This document shows positions 23,996 through 31,832 of a stretch of DNA of 64,000 nucleotides, in pieces (within the stretch, counting starts at the first letter, position 1; each line of letters opens with the position of its first letter). Both the position numbers and the translations under genes were made by a program. Source of the DNA: Curtobacterium citreum (GTDB taxonomy: Bacteria; Actinomycetota; Actinomycetes; Actinomycetales; Microbacteriaceae); NCBI RefSeq assembly GCF_006715175.1, contig NZ_VFMQ01000001.1:682001-746000 (forward strand). The letters are read 5' to 3'. The notes under the pieces were generated by a model. That model was not told the origin of the DNA. It saw nothing but the letters and a program-made list of their open reading frames with translations, and made no database searches.

Positions 23996-26193
23996 CCGGG
24001 GAGCGTCCGGACGGCGCGCGCGAGCCCGAGGACACCGCCGGCCCGGCAGACGGGGACGACGGCCTGGAGGCTCAGCGCGCGTCCGCCTCGGACGCTCCGT
24101 TCCGCGGGCTCCGCAGCGCCGCGGACATCTTCGGTGCGCCCCGGACGGCGGACGAGTGGCCCTCGCGGCGCGAGCGCCGCGAGGCGGAGCGGGCCGCCCG
24201 TGAGACGGGCGCGCCGCTGCCGGAGCCGTTCACGTCGGACGTGCCGACCGCGCCGGCCTCGGCCGCCGAGTCTGCAGAGCCTGCCGACGGCCGTCCCGCG
24301 CCGCTGGCCGAGCGTCCGGTGCCGCCGGCGGTGACGCCTTCGGTGCCGGCCGCGCGCGAGCCGGACGACGCCGGGGCCACGCAGGCCATCCGGATGGACG
24401 ACGAGCTGCAGGCGCCCTCGGTCAACCCGCAGGCGAGCGCCGAGCACGAGCGGGAGACGCTCGGGGAGCGCATCCCGCCCGCCGCACCGGTGCCGCCGAC
24501 GAGCACGACGCAGCACCCCTCCTCCATCACGCTGCCGACGGCGCTCACGCACCGGGACGAGCGCGCGGCCGAGAACCGTGCCGTCGACGAGGAACGCCGT
24601 CGCACCGACCCGTTCGGCCAGGGGCGCAGCGACGTCGACTGGCTCGGTCGGGCGACCGGTGCGCAGACACCTCCGCCGCCGGTGACCCCGACGGGCCCGG
24701 TGGCGCAGCCCCTCGGCGTGCACGGGGTGCTCCCGCCGACGCCGGCTCCCTCGACCGGGGAGCCGCCGAGCTTCACCGAGCTGCTGCGGCTGCAGGGCGT
24801 CGGGGACGACGAGCGCGGCGCCACCGAGCGCCCGTTCGACTGGGCGATCCGGGACGACGAGACCGGCGAGGTCCCGACGACCCTGACGACCGACTCGTTC
24901 GACACCACGGCGTTCGGCGCCGGCTCGTGGTCGCTCGCGGACGAGGCGGACGACGACGTCATCTCGGGCGAGGTCGACACCCCCGCGGACGGGACGACGG
25001 TGCTGCCGATCGCGCCGCCGCCCGCTGCGCCGGTCGCCTCGGTGGCTGCGCCGGTGTCCGCGCCGGAGCCGTCGTCAGCTGCTGCGTCCTCCGAGCCGCC
25101 GACCGGGGCCACCCCGTGGTGGGCTGCACCCGACGCGACCGCCGCACCCGTCCCGCCACTGGTCGAGCCGGCACCGCGTCCGGCGTCCGACGCGGCGACG
25201 ACCCGACTGCCGTTCCCGATCGACGACCGGCAGGACGTCGGCCACGGAGCCGACCGCGACGACGACGTCACGCCGGGCCCCCGCCGGTCGGGCGCCCCCG
25301 GGGTCGGGGAAGGCGACGAGATCGACCAGTCCGAGTGGGACGGCCGCGAGACCAGCGACACGAGCGCCATCAAGGACCTGTTCGGCACCGCCGCCGTCGG
25401 GCAGCTCGGCGCCACCGGGTACGACCCGCACGAGACCGGCACGCGGATGATGCCCGCGGTCCCCGCGGTCCCCTCGGCCGACCGGGCCGCGGCACCGCGC
25501 CCCACGGCCGAGCCCGCGCAGCCCAACCGCGCCGCGGTCCTGCTCGACGAGGGCGTCTCGCGCCTGAAGAACGAGGGCAAGCGCGGGAAGCAGCTGCTCA
25601 TCGGCGGCGCCGTAGTGCTCATCGTCGTGCTGCTCGTCGCCGTGTTCGCCCTGACCCGCTGGATCCTCGGCGGGTCGATCGAGGAGTCGACGCCGGCACC
25701 GAGCTCGACCGCCGCCGCCTCGGCCCCCGCGACGCCCGAGGCCACCCCCGAGTCCGGCACGGCCCAGGGCTCCACCCCGCAGCAGCCGGCCGCGACCCTG
25801 CAGTTCGCCACGACGCAGGCCGCCCCCGGTGTGCACCCGTGGACGGACCTGGCGGGCGGGGAGTGCCTGTCGCCGTTCACGAACGCGTGGGACCAGAGCT
25901 ACACGGTGATCGACTGCTCCTCGCCGCACACTGCGCAGCTCACCGCCCGCGTGCAGGTGTCCGCGAGCCAGTGGCCCGGCCCCGAGGCCCTCGCCGAGCA
26001 GGCGTCGAAGACGTGCCAGAGCTCCGAGGCGATCGACACCGCGGCGGCCGCGAAGATCGGCGACGTGCAGGTGCAGGGTTCCTACGCTCCCGACCAGGCC
26101 ACCTGGGACCAGGGCAACACGTTCATCTCGTGCTTCGCGACCCGCGCGCAGGGGCAGATGCTGACCGGGTCGCTGGCGCCGGACGGCAAGTAG
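23992..26193 (+). CDS. membrane-anchored protein with C-terminal septum-formation-like domain
   Basis: Single-pass membrane protein of 733 residues. The first 530 residues are low-complexity, rich in Pro, Ala, Asp and Thr, and probably disordered in the cytoplasm. A helix (about 537-558: LLIGGAVVLIVVLLVAVFAL) is followed by an Ala/Ser/Thr/Pro linker and an outer domain of about 120 residues with GGECLSPF, VIDCSSPHTAQ and SCFATR. That Cys plus CxxPHxA pattern is the actinobacterial septum-formation (Septum_form) type. It is coupled to pyrE by a GTGA overlap, probably only for expression. The length of the disordered part is unusual for this domain. Confidence 0.82.
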   Translation: MTGERPDGAREPEDTAGPADGDDGLEAQRASASDAPFRGLRSAADIFGAPRTADEWPSRRERREAERAARETGAPLPEPFTSDVPTAPASAAESAEPADGRPAPLAERPVPPAVTPSVPAAREPDDAGATQAIRMDDELQAPSVNPQASAEHERETLGERIPPAAPVPPTSTTQHPSSITLPTALTHRDERAAENRAVDEERRRTDPFGQGRSDVDWLGRATGAQTPPPPVTPTGPVAQPLGVHGVLPPTPAPSTGEPPSFTELLRLQGVGDDERGATERPFDWAIRDDETGEVPTTLTTDSFDTTAFGAGSWSLADEADDDVISGEVDTPADGTTVLPIAPPPAAPVASVAAPVSAPEPSSAAASSEPPTGATPWWAAPDATAAPVPPLVEPAPRPASDAATTRLPFPIDDRQDVGHGADRDDDVTPGPRRSGAPGVGEGDEIDQSEWDGRETSDTSAIKDLFGTAAVGQLGATGYDPHETGTRMMPAVPAVPSADRAAAPRPTAEPAQPNRAAVLLDEGVSRLKNEGKRGKQLLIGGAVVLIVVLLVAVFALTRWILGGSIEESTPAPSSTAAASAPATPEATPESGTAQGSTPQQPAATLQFATTQAAPGVHPWTDLAGGECLSPFTNAWDQSYTVIDCSSPHTAQLTARVQVSASQWPGPEALAEQASKTCQSSEAIDTAAAAKIGDVQVQGSYAPDQATWDQGNTFISCFATRAQGQMLTGSLAPDGK

Positions 26194-26227
26194 TCCGGCA
26201 CCAGCGCCCGCGGCTCAGTCCCGTGGA

Positions 26228-27181
26228 TCAGGCCTCGGTCGGCACCGCGGCTGATGCGTCGTCGAGCGTCCGGACCTCGTCCGTGGTGAGCTCGAGCTCG
26301 GCGGACGCCAGGAGCGCCGGCAGCTGCTCGGTGTTCCGGGCACTGGCGATCGGCGCGACGACGTCCGGGCGGCCCTGCAGCCACGCGAGCGCCACCGAGG
26401 CGATCTCCACGCCGTGCGCCTGTGCGATCGTGTCGAGGGCGTCGACCACCGCGAGTCCCTGGTCCGAGAAGTACCCGGACACCTGGCCCTCGCGGTCCCG
26501 CCCGGCGAAGTCGTCCTTCGTCCGGTACTTGCCCGTCAGGAACCCGGCGGCCAGAGCGAAGTACGGCACGACGCCCAGGCCCTCGGCGGCGGCGAGCGGC
26601 GCGATCTCCGACTCGTACGGCTCGCGGGTGACCAGGTTGTAGTGCGGCTGGATCGCGACCGGCAGCGCCAGTCCGTCGGCCTTCGCGATGCGGATCCACT
26701 CCTCGGCGCGTGCGCGGGAGTAGTTCGAGATCGCCGTGTACCGCACCAGGCCCTCGCGGACGAGCTGGTCGAACGCGCGGACGGTCTCCTCGAGCGGGGT
26801 GTCCTGGTCGTCGAAGTGCGCGTAGTACAGGTCGATCCGGTCGGTGCCGAGCCGCTCGAGGCTCGCGCGGGCGGCCGCGGCGACGTTCGACGCCGACAGC
26901 CCCGGGAACTGCGGGTGCTGCGACACCTTCGTGGCGATCACCACGTCGTCGCGCTTGCCCGAGGCTCGGAGCCACGAGCCGATGACGCGCTCGGACTCGC
27001 CGCCCTCGTTGCCGTCGCCCCAGGCGGAGTAGACGTCCGCCGAGTCGATGAAGTCGCCGCCGGCACCGGTGTAGGCGTCGAGCACCCGGTGCGAGGTCTG
27101 CTCGTCGGCGGTCCAGCCGAAGACGTTGCCGCCGAGGGCGAGGGGGAACACGTGGAGGTCGCTGGTTCCGATGCGGGGCAT
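26228..27181 (-). CDS. aldo/keto reductase
   Basis: NADPH-dependent oxidoreductase of 317 residues with the TIM-barrel AKR pattern. Catalytic Asp and Tyr in DFIDSADVYSAWG, Lys in VVIATKVSQ, His in DLYYAHFDD. Coenzyme-binding residues lie in the C-terminal GRPDVVAPIASARNTEQL. The GG-x-GESERVIGSWLR element places it with the YajO/YhdN-type general reductases. The ATG at 27181 has AAGGA about 10 nt upstream. It converges on the septum-domain gene with 34 bp between stops. Substrate unknown. Confidence 0.92.
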   Translation of the reverse strand: MPRIGTSDLHVFPLALGGNVFGWTADEQTSHRVLDAYTGAGGDFIDSADVYSAWGDGNEGGESERVIGSWLRASGKRDDVVIATKVSQHPQFPGLSASNVAAAARASLERLGTDRIDLYYAHFDDQDTPLEETVRAFDQLVREGLVRYTAISNYSRARAEEWIRIAKADGLALPVAIQPHYNLVTREPYESEIAPLAAAEGLGVVPYFALAAGFLTGKYRTKDDFAGRDREGQVSGYFSDQGLAVVDALDTIAQAHGVEIASVALAWLQGRPDVVAPIASARNTEQLPALLASAELELTTDEVRTLDDASAAVPTEA

Positions 27182-27338
27182 GCGGAGGTCCTTTCCTGGT
27201 CGTGCGGATCGGTCGTACGGGTCGCCCGTACGGGTCCGGAGCGTGCCCGGACCGCCCCACGCTATGCCCGTCGTCTGACTCCCCGATCCGCCGGTGGCAG
27301 CGCGCTGTCCCGTCGGTGGCAGGGTGTTCCATGAGGGG

Positions 27339-27983
27339 ATGACCACCACCGCCGACGCCCTCACCGACCCCCGCTCCTCCGTGCGCCTGCGCGCCGTGAT
27401 GGCCCTCGGGACCGCGGCGGACCCGGCCGACCTCGAGTTGCTGCTCGAGCGCTGCGCTGTCGACCCGGACCTGCAGGTGCGCGAGGCGCTGACGTGGTCG
27501 CTGGTCCGGTTGCCGGCCGAGCTGACCGTGCCGCGGCTCGTCGAGCAGCTGCACCGACCGGAGGCGCAGGCCCGGTCACAGGCGCTCCACACCCTCTCGA
27601 AGATCCGCGATGCCTCGGTGTACCCGGCCGTGGCCGATGCCCTCGGCGACCCGGACCCCGGCGTCGCCCGGACCGCCTGGCGCGCGGCCGCGCTGCTCGC
27701 ACCGGAGAGCGAGCGCCCGGCGCTGGCCCGTCGGCTCGCCCGGGAGCTCGGCTCCGGCGACCGCGAGCGTCGGCTCGCGTTGAGCCGCGCGCTCGCCTCC
27801 CTCGGTCCGGAGGTCGCGGGACCCGTCCTCACCGAGGCGGCCGAGCGTCGCGGGGACGCCGTCCGCGAGCACGTCGCGGACACCGAGCGCCTCCTCGCCG
27901 ACCCGGACGCCGGGTCGGCGCTCGCCGTCGAGCGCGCACGACGCGAGATGGCGCTGGGACGCGGCAAGCGCGCGTCCGGCTGA
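27339..27983 (+). CDS. HEAT-repeat protein
   Basis: Soluble alpha-helical protein of 214 residues built from about five HEAT/PBS-lyase-like repeats: SSVRLRAVMALGTAADPADLE, DLQVREALTWSLVRLP, AQARSQALHTLSKIR, DPGVARTAWRAAALLA, then a last GDRERRLALSRALASLG. Such proteins act as protein-binding scaffolds, and the partner is unknown. Start at 27339; a 3-codon frame (ATG AGG GGA TGA from 27331) overlaps this ATG and follows CAGGGT, echoing the leader frame before the Ser/Thr kinase. The gene ends in a repeat-family palindrome. Confidence 0.82.
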   Translation: MTTTADALTDPRSSVRLRAVMALGTAADPADLELLLERCAVDPDLQVREALTWSLVRLPAELTVPRLVEQLHRPEAQARSQALHTLSKIRDASVYPAVADALGDPDPGVARTAWRAAALLAPESERPALARRLARELGSGDRERRLALSRALASLGPEVAGPVLTEAAERRGDAVREHVADTERLLADPDAGSALAVERARREMALGRGKRASG

Positions 27984-27990
27984 CCACCTG

Positions 27991-28036
27991 ACGGACGGGA
28001 GGCACGTGGCGGGCCCGCCCCGTGCCTCCCGTCCGT
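27991..28036. terminator. 46-bp near-perfect palindrome (repeat family copy 5)
   Basis: Arms of 23 nt with one mismatch; core GGGAGGCACGTGGCGGG. It follows the HEAT gene by 7 bp and likely ends its transcript. Confidence 0.8.
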
Positions 28037-28051
28037 CCCTGGGGCCCCTGT

Positions 28052-28089
28052 GTCGGGCCGCACTCGTCGGGCCGCACTCGTCGGGCCGC
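28052..28089 (+). repeat. 14-bp direct repeat, two full copies plus a partial
   Basis: GTCGGGCCGCACTC at 28052-28065 and 28066-28079, with a partial third copy to 28089. It sits in the 358-bp non-coding space before the exchanger gene, whose remaining part holds the riboswitch. Confidence 0.8.
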
Positions 28090-28221
28090 GCGTGTCGTGC
28101 GGTGCGGGTCGCCGCGACCGGTTCCCGGGGTTCCGGGGCGGGCCGGGGAACACCCGGATTCGGGTCGCCGAACAGGCCCGATCGGCTTGCACGTGCGGAT
28201 CGGGACGGGCAGGGTGGTGGG

Positions 28222-28327
28222 CGAAGGGGAGTAGCTCCCAGCGCGTGCGTCGACACACTGGCCATCACGACGATCGGCCCGGTGCACCACCCGTCCGGTC
28301 CCACCCGGCGGGCGAGCGAGACCTTCG
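28222..28327 (+). ncRNA. yybP-ykoY manganese riboswitch
   Basis: The 5' end CGAAGGGGAGTAGC carries the GGGGAGTAGC hallmark of yybP-ykoY RNAs, and the 3' end GCGAGACCTTCG carries the GCNAGACC hallmark. CGAAGG (28222-28227) pairs with CCTTCG (28322-28327) to form P1. Between them two GC-rich arms can fold. This class binds Mn2+ and typically precedes cation exporters such as the exchanger encoded 68 nt downstream. Distances, both conserved loops and gene context all agree. The interior arms were compared from memory, not aligned. Confidence 0.9.
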
Positions 28328-28347
28328 GCCGTTCTGTCGTGCCGAAG
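28323..28347 (+). promoter_or_regulatory. alternative hairpin of the riboswitch expression platform
   Basis: CTTCGGC (28323-28329) can pair with GCCGAAG (28341-28347) across an 11-nt loop. The left strand is the same stretch that closes P1 of the manganese aptamer, so the two structures exclude each other. There is no U-run after it, so a Rho-linked or translational effect is more likely than intrinsic termination. Confidence 0.6.
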
Positions 28348-28394
28348 CGCTCCCACCCCTGTGCTCCGGTGCGGCCCGACCAAGGGACCACCCC

Positions 28395-29687
28395 GTGATC
28401 GACACCTCCACGCCCACCGCCACCGAGCGGGCACACGCACCCCGGATGGGCCGCAGCGCCTGGGGCCGCATCGCGATCTGCATCGTGCTCGCCCTGCCCG
28501 CTGTCGTCTTCCGTGTGACGGGCTTCGCGCCGAACGCCGTCGTCGACCTGCTCGTCTTCGGCGGGGCGGTCGTCGCTGCCTCGTTCCTGCTCGCCTGGGC
28601 CGCCGAGGCCGCGCAGAAGGACATCTCCGGTGCGCTCGCCATCGCGATCCTGGCGCTCATCGCCGTGCTGCCCGAGTACGCCGTCGACCTGTACTACGCG
28701 TTCCGCTCCGGCTACGATCCCGCCTACGAGCAGTTCGCCGCCGCGAACATGACCGGCTCGAACCGGTTGCTGCTCGGGTTCGGCTGGCCGCTCGTCGTGA
28801 TCCTCTCGCTGCTCGTCGCCCGTCGCTCCGTCAAGGCCGGCTCCCTGCCCGCCTCGGCGACGAAGGTGCTGCAGCTCGAGACGTCCTCGCGGCTCGACAT
28901 CGGCTTCCTGGCGCTCCTGGCGGTCGTCGCGTTCCTCATCCCGCTGATGGGCTCCATCCCGATGTGGTTCGGGTTCGTGCTGCTCGCCGCGTTCGTCGCC
29001 TACCTGTGGCGCGCGTCGAAGGTGTCCGACGGGGACGACGAGGACGAGGAGATGGTCGGGATGGCCGGCAACATCGCCTCGATGCCGACGCGGGCCCGTC
29101 GCTGGACGATCGTCGCGCTGTTCGTCGTCGCCGCCGCGGTCATCCTGTCGTCGGCGGAGCCCTTCGCCGAGGCCCTGGTCGCCTCGGGCAGCGCGCTCGG
29201 CATCGACAGCTACTTCCTGGTGCAGTGGCTCGCGCCGCTCGCCACCGAGGCGCCCGAGTTCATCGTCGCCGCGCTCTTCGCCCTGCGCGGGATGGGTGGC
29301 GCCGCGATCGGGACGCTCATCGCGTCGAAGGTCAACCAGTGGTCGCTGCTCGTCGGGTCGCTGCCGATCGCGCACGTGCTCGGCGGTGGGACCACGGGCG
29401 GGCTGCCGCTCGACGGCCGGCAGGTCGAGGAGTTCATGCTCACCGCGTCGCAGACCGTGCTCGGGGTCGCGATCATCATCGCGCTGCGCTTCCACCGGTG
29501 GTCGGCGATCGCCCTCGTGGCGCTGTTCGCGGTGCAGTTCGTCGTCACGGACACGAGCGGGCGGTGGGTGTTGAGCGTGGTGCACCTCGTCGCGGCCCTC
29601 GTGGTGTTCTGGGTGCACCGGTCGTCGATCCTGCCGACGCTCGCGGCGCCGTTCCGGCGGGCGGGGGCCGCGGCGGTCCGCACCTGA
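28395..29687 (+). CDS. Ca2+/cation exchanger-superfamily protein, probable Mn2+ exporter
   Basis: Polytopic membrane transporter of 430 residues with ten to eleven helices. The two inverted alpha-repeats of the Na+/Ca2+ exchanger superfamily are visible: LPEYAVDLYYAF with acidic Glu/Asp in the first half and LATEAPEFIVAALFALRG in the second. An acidic loop (DGDDEDEEMVG, about 215-226) separates the halves. Start GTG at 28395; a longer frame would run through the riboswitch. Control by a Mn2+ riboswitch and the nearby MntR gene point to manganese as substrate, although superfamily motifs alone would also allow calcium. Confidence 0.88.
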   Translation: MIDTSTPTATERAHAPRMGRSAWGRIAICIVLALPAVVFRVTGFAPNAVVDLLVFGGAVVAASFLLAWAAEAAQKDISGALAIAILALIAVLPEYAVDLYYAFRSGYDPAYEQFAAANMTGSNRLLLGFGWPLVVILSLLVARRSVKAGSLPASATKVLQLETSSRLDIGFLALLAVVAFLIPLMGSIPMWFGFVLLAAFVAYLWRASKVSDGDDEDEEMVGMAGNIASMPTRARRWTIVALFVVAAAVILSSAEPFAEALVASGSALGIDSYFLVQWLAPLATEAPEFIVAALFALRGMGGAAIGTLIASKVNQWSLLVGSLPIAHVLGGGTTGGLPLDGRQVEEFMLTASQTVLGVAIIIALRFHRWSAIALVALFAVQFVVTDTSGRWVLSVVHLVAALVVFWVHRSSILPTLAAPFRRAGAAAVRT

Positions 29688-29752
29688 CGGGTGTTGCTCG
29701 GGGCTGCGGGTGCGGCACTTCCCGGCACGAGTGCGCCGCTTCCCGGGGCCGC

Positions 29753-29844
29753 GAGCGGGCGGAACACGCCGCGTGCGTTCCGTCGAGCGAGCAGAAGTCG
29801 TCGGGTTGCTCCGCCGAGCGTGCCAGATGTGGGGCGCTCGGCGG
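29753..29844 (-). repeat. 92-bp dispersed repeat, copy C
   Basis: Begins GAGCGGGCGGAACACGCCGC and ends in the ATGTGGGGCGCTCGGCGG segment. It closely matches copy D at 30018-30109 and shares both end motifs with copies A and B at 19 kb in opposite orientation. The 434-bp space between exchanger and mntR consists of copies C and D plus small palindromes, and I see no gene in it. Confidence 0.75.
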
Positions 29845-29950
29845 GCAGGGGACCGGGACCGGGGACCGGGGACCGGCCCGAGCGTGAGCGCCGAGGTGCC
29901 GAGACTCGCCCTCGGCGGGACGCCGAGGTTCCACGGGCGGCCGCGTGACG

Positions 29951-29982
29951 CGTCGAGATGCCGGAATCTCGGCACCTCGACG
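29951..29982. repeat. small palindrome, second family
   Basis: CGTCGAGATGCCG faces CGGCACCTCGACG with one mismatch and a 6-nt loop. It resembles the palindrome at 12835-12858. It could serve as the terminator between the convergent exchanger and mntR genes. Confidence 0.6.
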
Positions 29983-30017
29983 GAGAGTGCGGCGCGTGTC
30001 GTCGTCTCCGGCAGCAC

Positions 30018-30109
30018 GAGCGGGCGGGACACGCCGCGTGCGTTCCGTCGAGCCTGCAGAGGTCGTCGGGCCGCGCCGGCGAGGGTGACCGATGTGGGGC
30101 ACTCGGCGG
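30018..30109 (-). repeat. 92-bp dispersed repeat, copy D
   Basis: Same length and orientation as copy C. Identity is highest over GGACACGCCGCGTGCGTTCC and over the GATGTGGGG segment, lower in the middle. Confidence 0.75.
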
Positions 30110-30121
30110 CGCCCGCGCTGA

Positions 30122-30811
30122 TCAGTGCGGGTCGGGCGTCAGCCAGATGGCGCTCGCCGCGGCCGCCGGCAGGTCGACGAGGGACTCCGCGCCGTCGGCG
30201 GACCGACGGGTGACGGCGATCACGCCCGCGTAGTCCCGGACCCGCTCCACGCGCAGGTGCGTCCCGAGCCCGACCCCGAGCTCGTCGAAGTACCGCAGCA
30301 GGGACGGGTCGTCGTCGGACACCCGGTCGACGACCCCGCACGAGCCGGGCTCCACGGACCCGAGCAGCGTGCCCGGTGACGCCGGGACGGTGCCGTCCGC
30401 GGCGGGGATCGGATCGCCGTGCGGGTCGTGCGTCGGGTGCCCGAGGTCGGCGTCGACCCGCTCGAGGAACGTCTCCGACACGGCGTGCTCCAGGGCCTCG
30501 GCCTCGGTGTGCACCTCGTCCCACGAGTACCCGAGCCGCTGCACCAGGAACGTCTCGATCAGCCGGTGCCGCCGGACCATCGCCACGGCGACCTGCTGCC
30601 CGAGCGGGGTGAGCACGACGCCGTAGTAGGGGGTGTGCTCGATCAGACCATCGCGGTCGAGCTTCCGGAGGTTCCCCGACACCGTCGATGCCGAGACCCC
30701 GAGCGACGCGGCGATGTCCCGGGTCGCGAGCCCCTGCCCGCCGCGCTCCCCGGCCTTCCACACGAGTTTCACGTAGTCCTCGGCCATGGTGCTGAGGGAG
30801 GGGAGCCGCAT
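30122..30811 (-). CDS. mntR: MntR-type manganese-dependent repressor (DtxR family)
   Basis: Metalloregulator of 229 residues: winged helix (about 5-65), dimerisation/metal domain (about 66-140) and a C-terminal FeoA/SH3-like domain. The primary metal site reads D12 (in AEDY), E105, E108 and H109 (in EAEALEH). Iron regulators DtxR/IdeR have Met and Cys at the first two positions; Asp and Glu there are the manganese-selective MntR pattern. Ancillary-site residues H82, E86 and H101 are also present. It converges on the riboswitch-controlled exchanger. The ATG at 30811 follows TACCAT by 6 nt. Confidence 0.88.
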   Translation of the reverse strand: MRLPSLSTMAEDYVKLVWKAGERGGQGLATRDIAASLGVSASTVSGNLRKLDRDGLIEHTPYYGVVLTPLGQQVAVAMVRRHRLIETFLVQRLGYSWDEVHTEAEALEHAVSETFLERVDADLGHPTHDPHGDPIPAADGTVPASPGTLLGSVEPGSCGVVDRVSDDDPSLLRYFDELGVGLGTHLRVERVRDYAGVIAVTRRSADGAESLVDLPAAAASAIWLTPDPH

Positions 30812-30817
30812 GGGTCA

Positions 30818-30827
30818 ATGGTACAAA
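30818..30827. promoter_or_regulatory. overlapping divergent -10 boxes of mntR and the CPBP gene
   Basis: TACCAT (reverse, 30823 to 30818), 6 nt, ATG of mntR. TACAAA (forward, 30822 to 30827), 6 nt, GTG at 30834. Only 22 bp separate the two start codons, so a repressor bound here would affect both. The forward box lacks the final T and is weaker. Confidence 0.45.
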
Positions 30828-30833
30828 CGGGAC

Positions 30834-31721
30834 GTGACCTCGACCGAGCCCGTGCGCCGTCGCCGTCCGCGCTGGCCGGTCCCGTCGTCGCTCCTGCTCG
30901 GGCTGCTGCCGCTCGTCGCGTTCGCCGCGGTCAGTGCCTGGCGGTCCCGACCGAGCGACGACTACGCCACGCTCGGCCAGACGGTCGACAGCGTCGTGCA
31001 CGCCCTCGTGCTGCCCGAGAGCATCGCGGTGCTCGTGCTCTGCGTGTACGTGACCGCCCTCGGCTGGTGGCCTGGCGCGGCGGTCGACCACGACCGGACC
31101 CCGCTGCGGTGGACCTCGGTGACCGTCGTGCTGATCGCCGTGGTGTGCGCCGCGCGGCTGCCGCTCGTCGACTGGTCGGCGCTCCCGGTCCGGTACTTCG
31201 TGCTGCTCACCCTCGGCGTGCTGTTCGTCGGGGTGTTCGAGGAGCTGCTCACCCGCGGGGTCCTGCTCGTCGGGCTCCGGCGCCGGCTGCCCGAGTTCGG
31301 TGTGTGGATCGCCTCGTGCGTGCTGTTCGGGCTCCTGCACCTGCTCAACGTCCTCGCCGGGGCAGCCGTCGGCGCGACCCTGCTGCAGGTGGGGTTCGCG
31401 GCCTCGTTCGGCTCGACGCTGTACCTGGCACGTCGGCTGACGGGGAACCTGCTGCTGCCCGTGCTGCTCCACGCCTTCTGGGACTTCGGGTCGATCGCGG
31501 TGTCCGCCACGGTCGACACGACGGACCTCGGCCGACTCCTGCCCGTCGGGATCGTCGGCCTCGTGTCCTTCGGCGTACTCGCCCTCGGGCTCGTCGCCGG
31601 CGGGCTGGTCGCATGGCGTGACGACCGGCCGCGCCGCCTGCGGCGCCGGTGGCGGGACGTGCCGCCCGCCGGGGTGGACGCGGGGCGGGGAGCCGAGCCG
31701 AGCCTCCAGGCCGGGGTCTGA
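30834..31721 (+). CDS. CPBP-family intramembrane protease
   Basis: Membrane glutamic-type protease of 295 residues with about eight hydrophobic segments. CPBP/Abi motif 1 FEELLTRGVLL carries the Glu-Glu and Arg, motif 2 is FGLLHLLN, motif 3 LLHAFWD. Bacterial members are linked to maturation or immunity functions for peptides, but no peptide gene is visible nearby. The GTG at 30834 lies 6 nt after a weak -10 box; an ATG at 30810 is also in frame and would overlap the mntR start region. Basic C-terminal tail after the last helix. Confidence 0.84.
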   Translation: MTSTEPVRRRRPRWPVPSSLLLGLLPLVAFAAVSAWRSRPSDDYATLGQTVDSVVHALVLPESIAVLVLCVYVTALGWWPGAAVDHDRTPLRWTSVTVVLIAVVCAARLPLVDWSALPVRYFVLLTLGVLFVGVFEELLTRGVLLVGLRRRLPEFGVWIASCVLFGLLHLLNVLAGAAVGATLLQVGFAASFGSTLYLARRLTGNLLLPVLLHAFWDFGSIAVSATVDTTDLGRLLPVGIVGLVSFGVLALGLVAGGLVAWRDDRPRRLRRRWRDVPPAGVDAGRGAEPSLQAGV

Positions 31722-31832
31722 ACCACCGACGGACGGATCGACGGCCCACGTGACGGACCGCCCGGTCGGCCCGCGCGCCGGCCGCCCGACGCTGCGAATG
31801 CCCACAGCCTGCGGTCCGGTTCACCCGCTGGA

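Noticed and set aside
27331..27342. A 3-codon leader frame (ATG AGG GGA TGA) before the HEAT gene
   Set aside because: The overlap with the ATG is exact and a CAGGGT box lies upstream, but a frame this short arises easily by chance; not annotated as a gene, only mentioned as an echo of the kinase leader.
28052..28089. Possible CRISPR-like direct repeats
   Set aside because: 14-bp units without spacers and only two full copies; no cas genes in the window.
30122..30811. Calling the DtxR-family gene ideR (iron regulator)
   Set aside because: The Met and Cys metal ligands of IdeR/DtxR are replaced by Asp and Glu as in MntR, and the neighbour has a Mn2+ riboswitch.
27576..31805. A 1409-codon reverse-strand open frame across the exchanger and mntR region
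   Set aside because: It crosses well-supported genes in other frames and the riboswitch, contains mostly Arg/Gly/Asp/Glu low complexity, and results from high GC with few stop codons.
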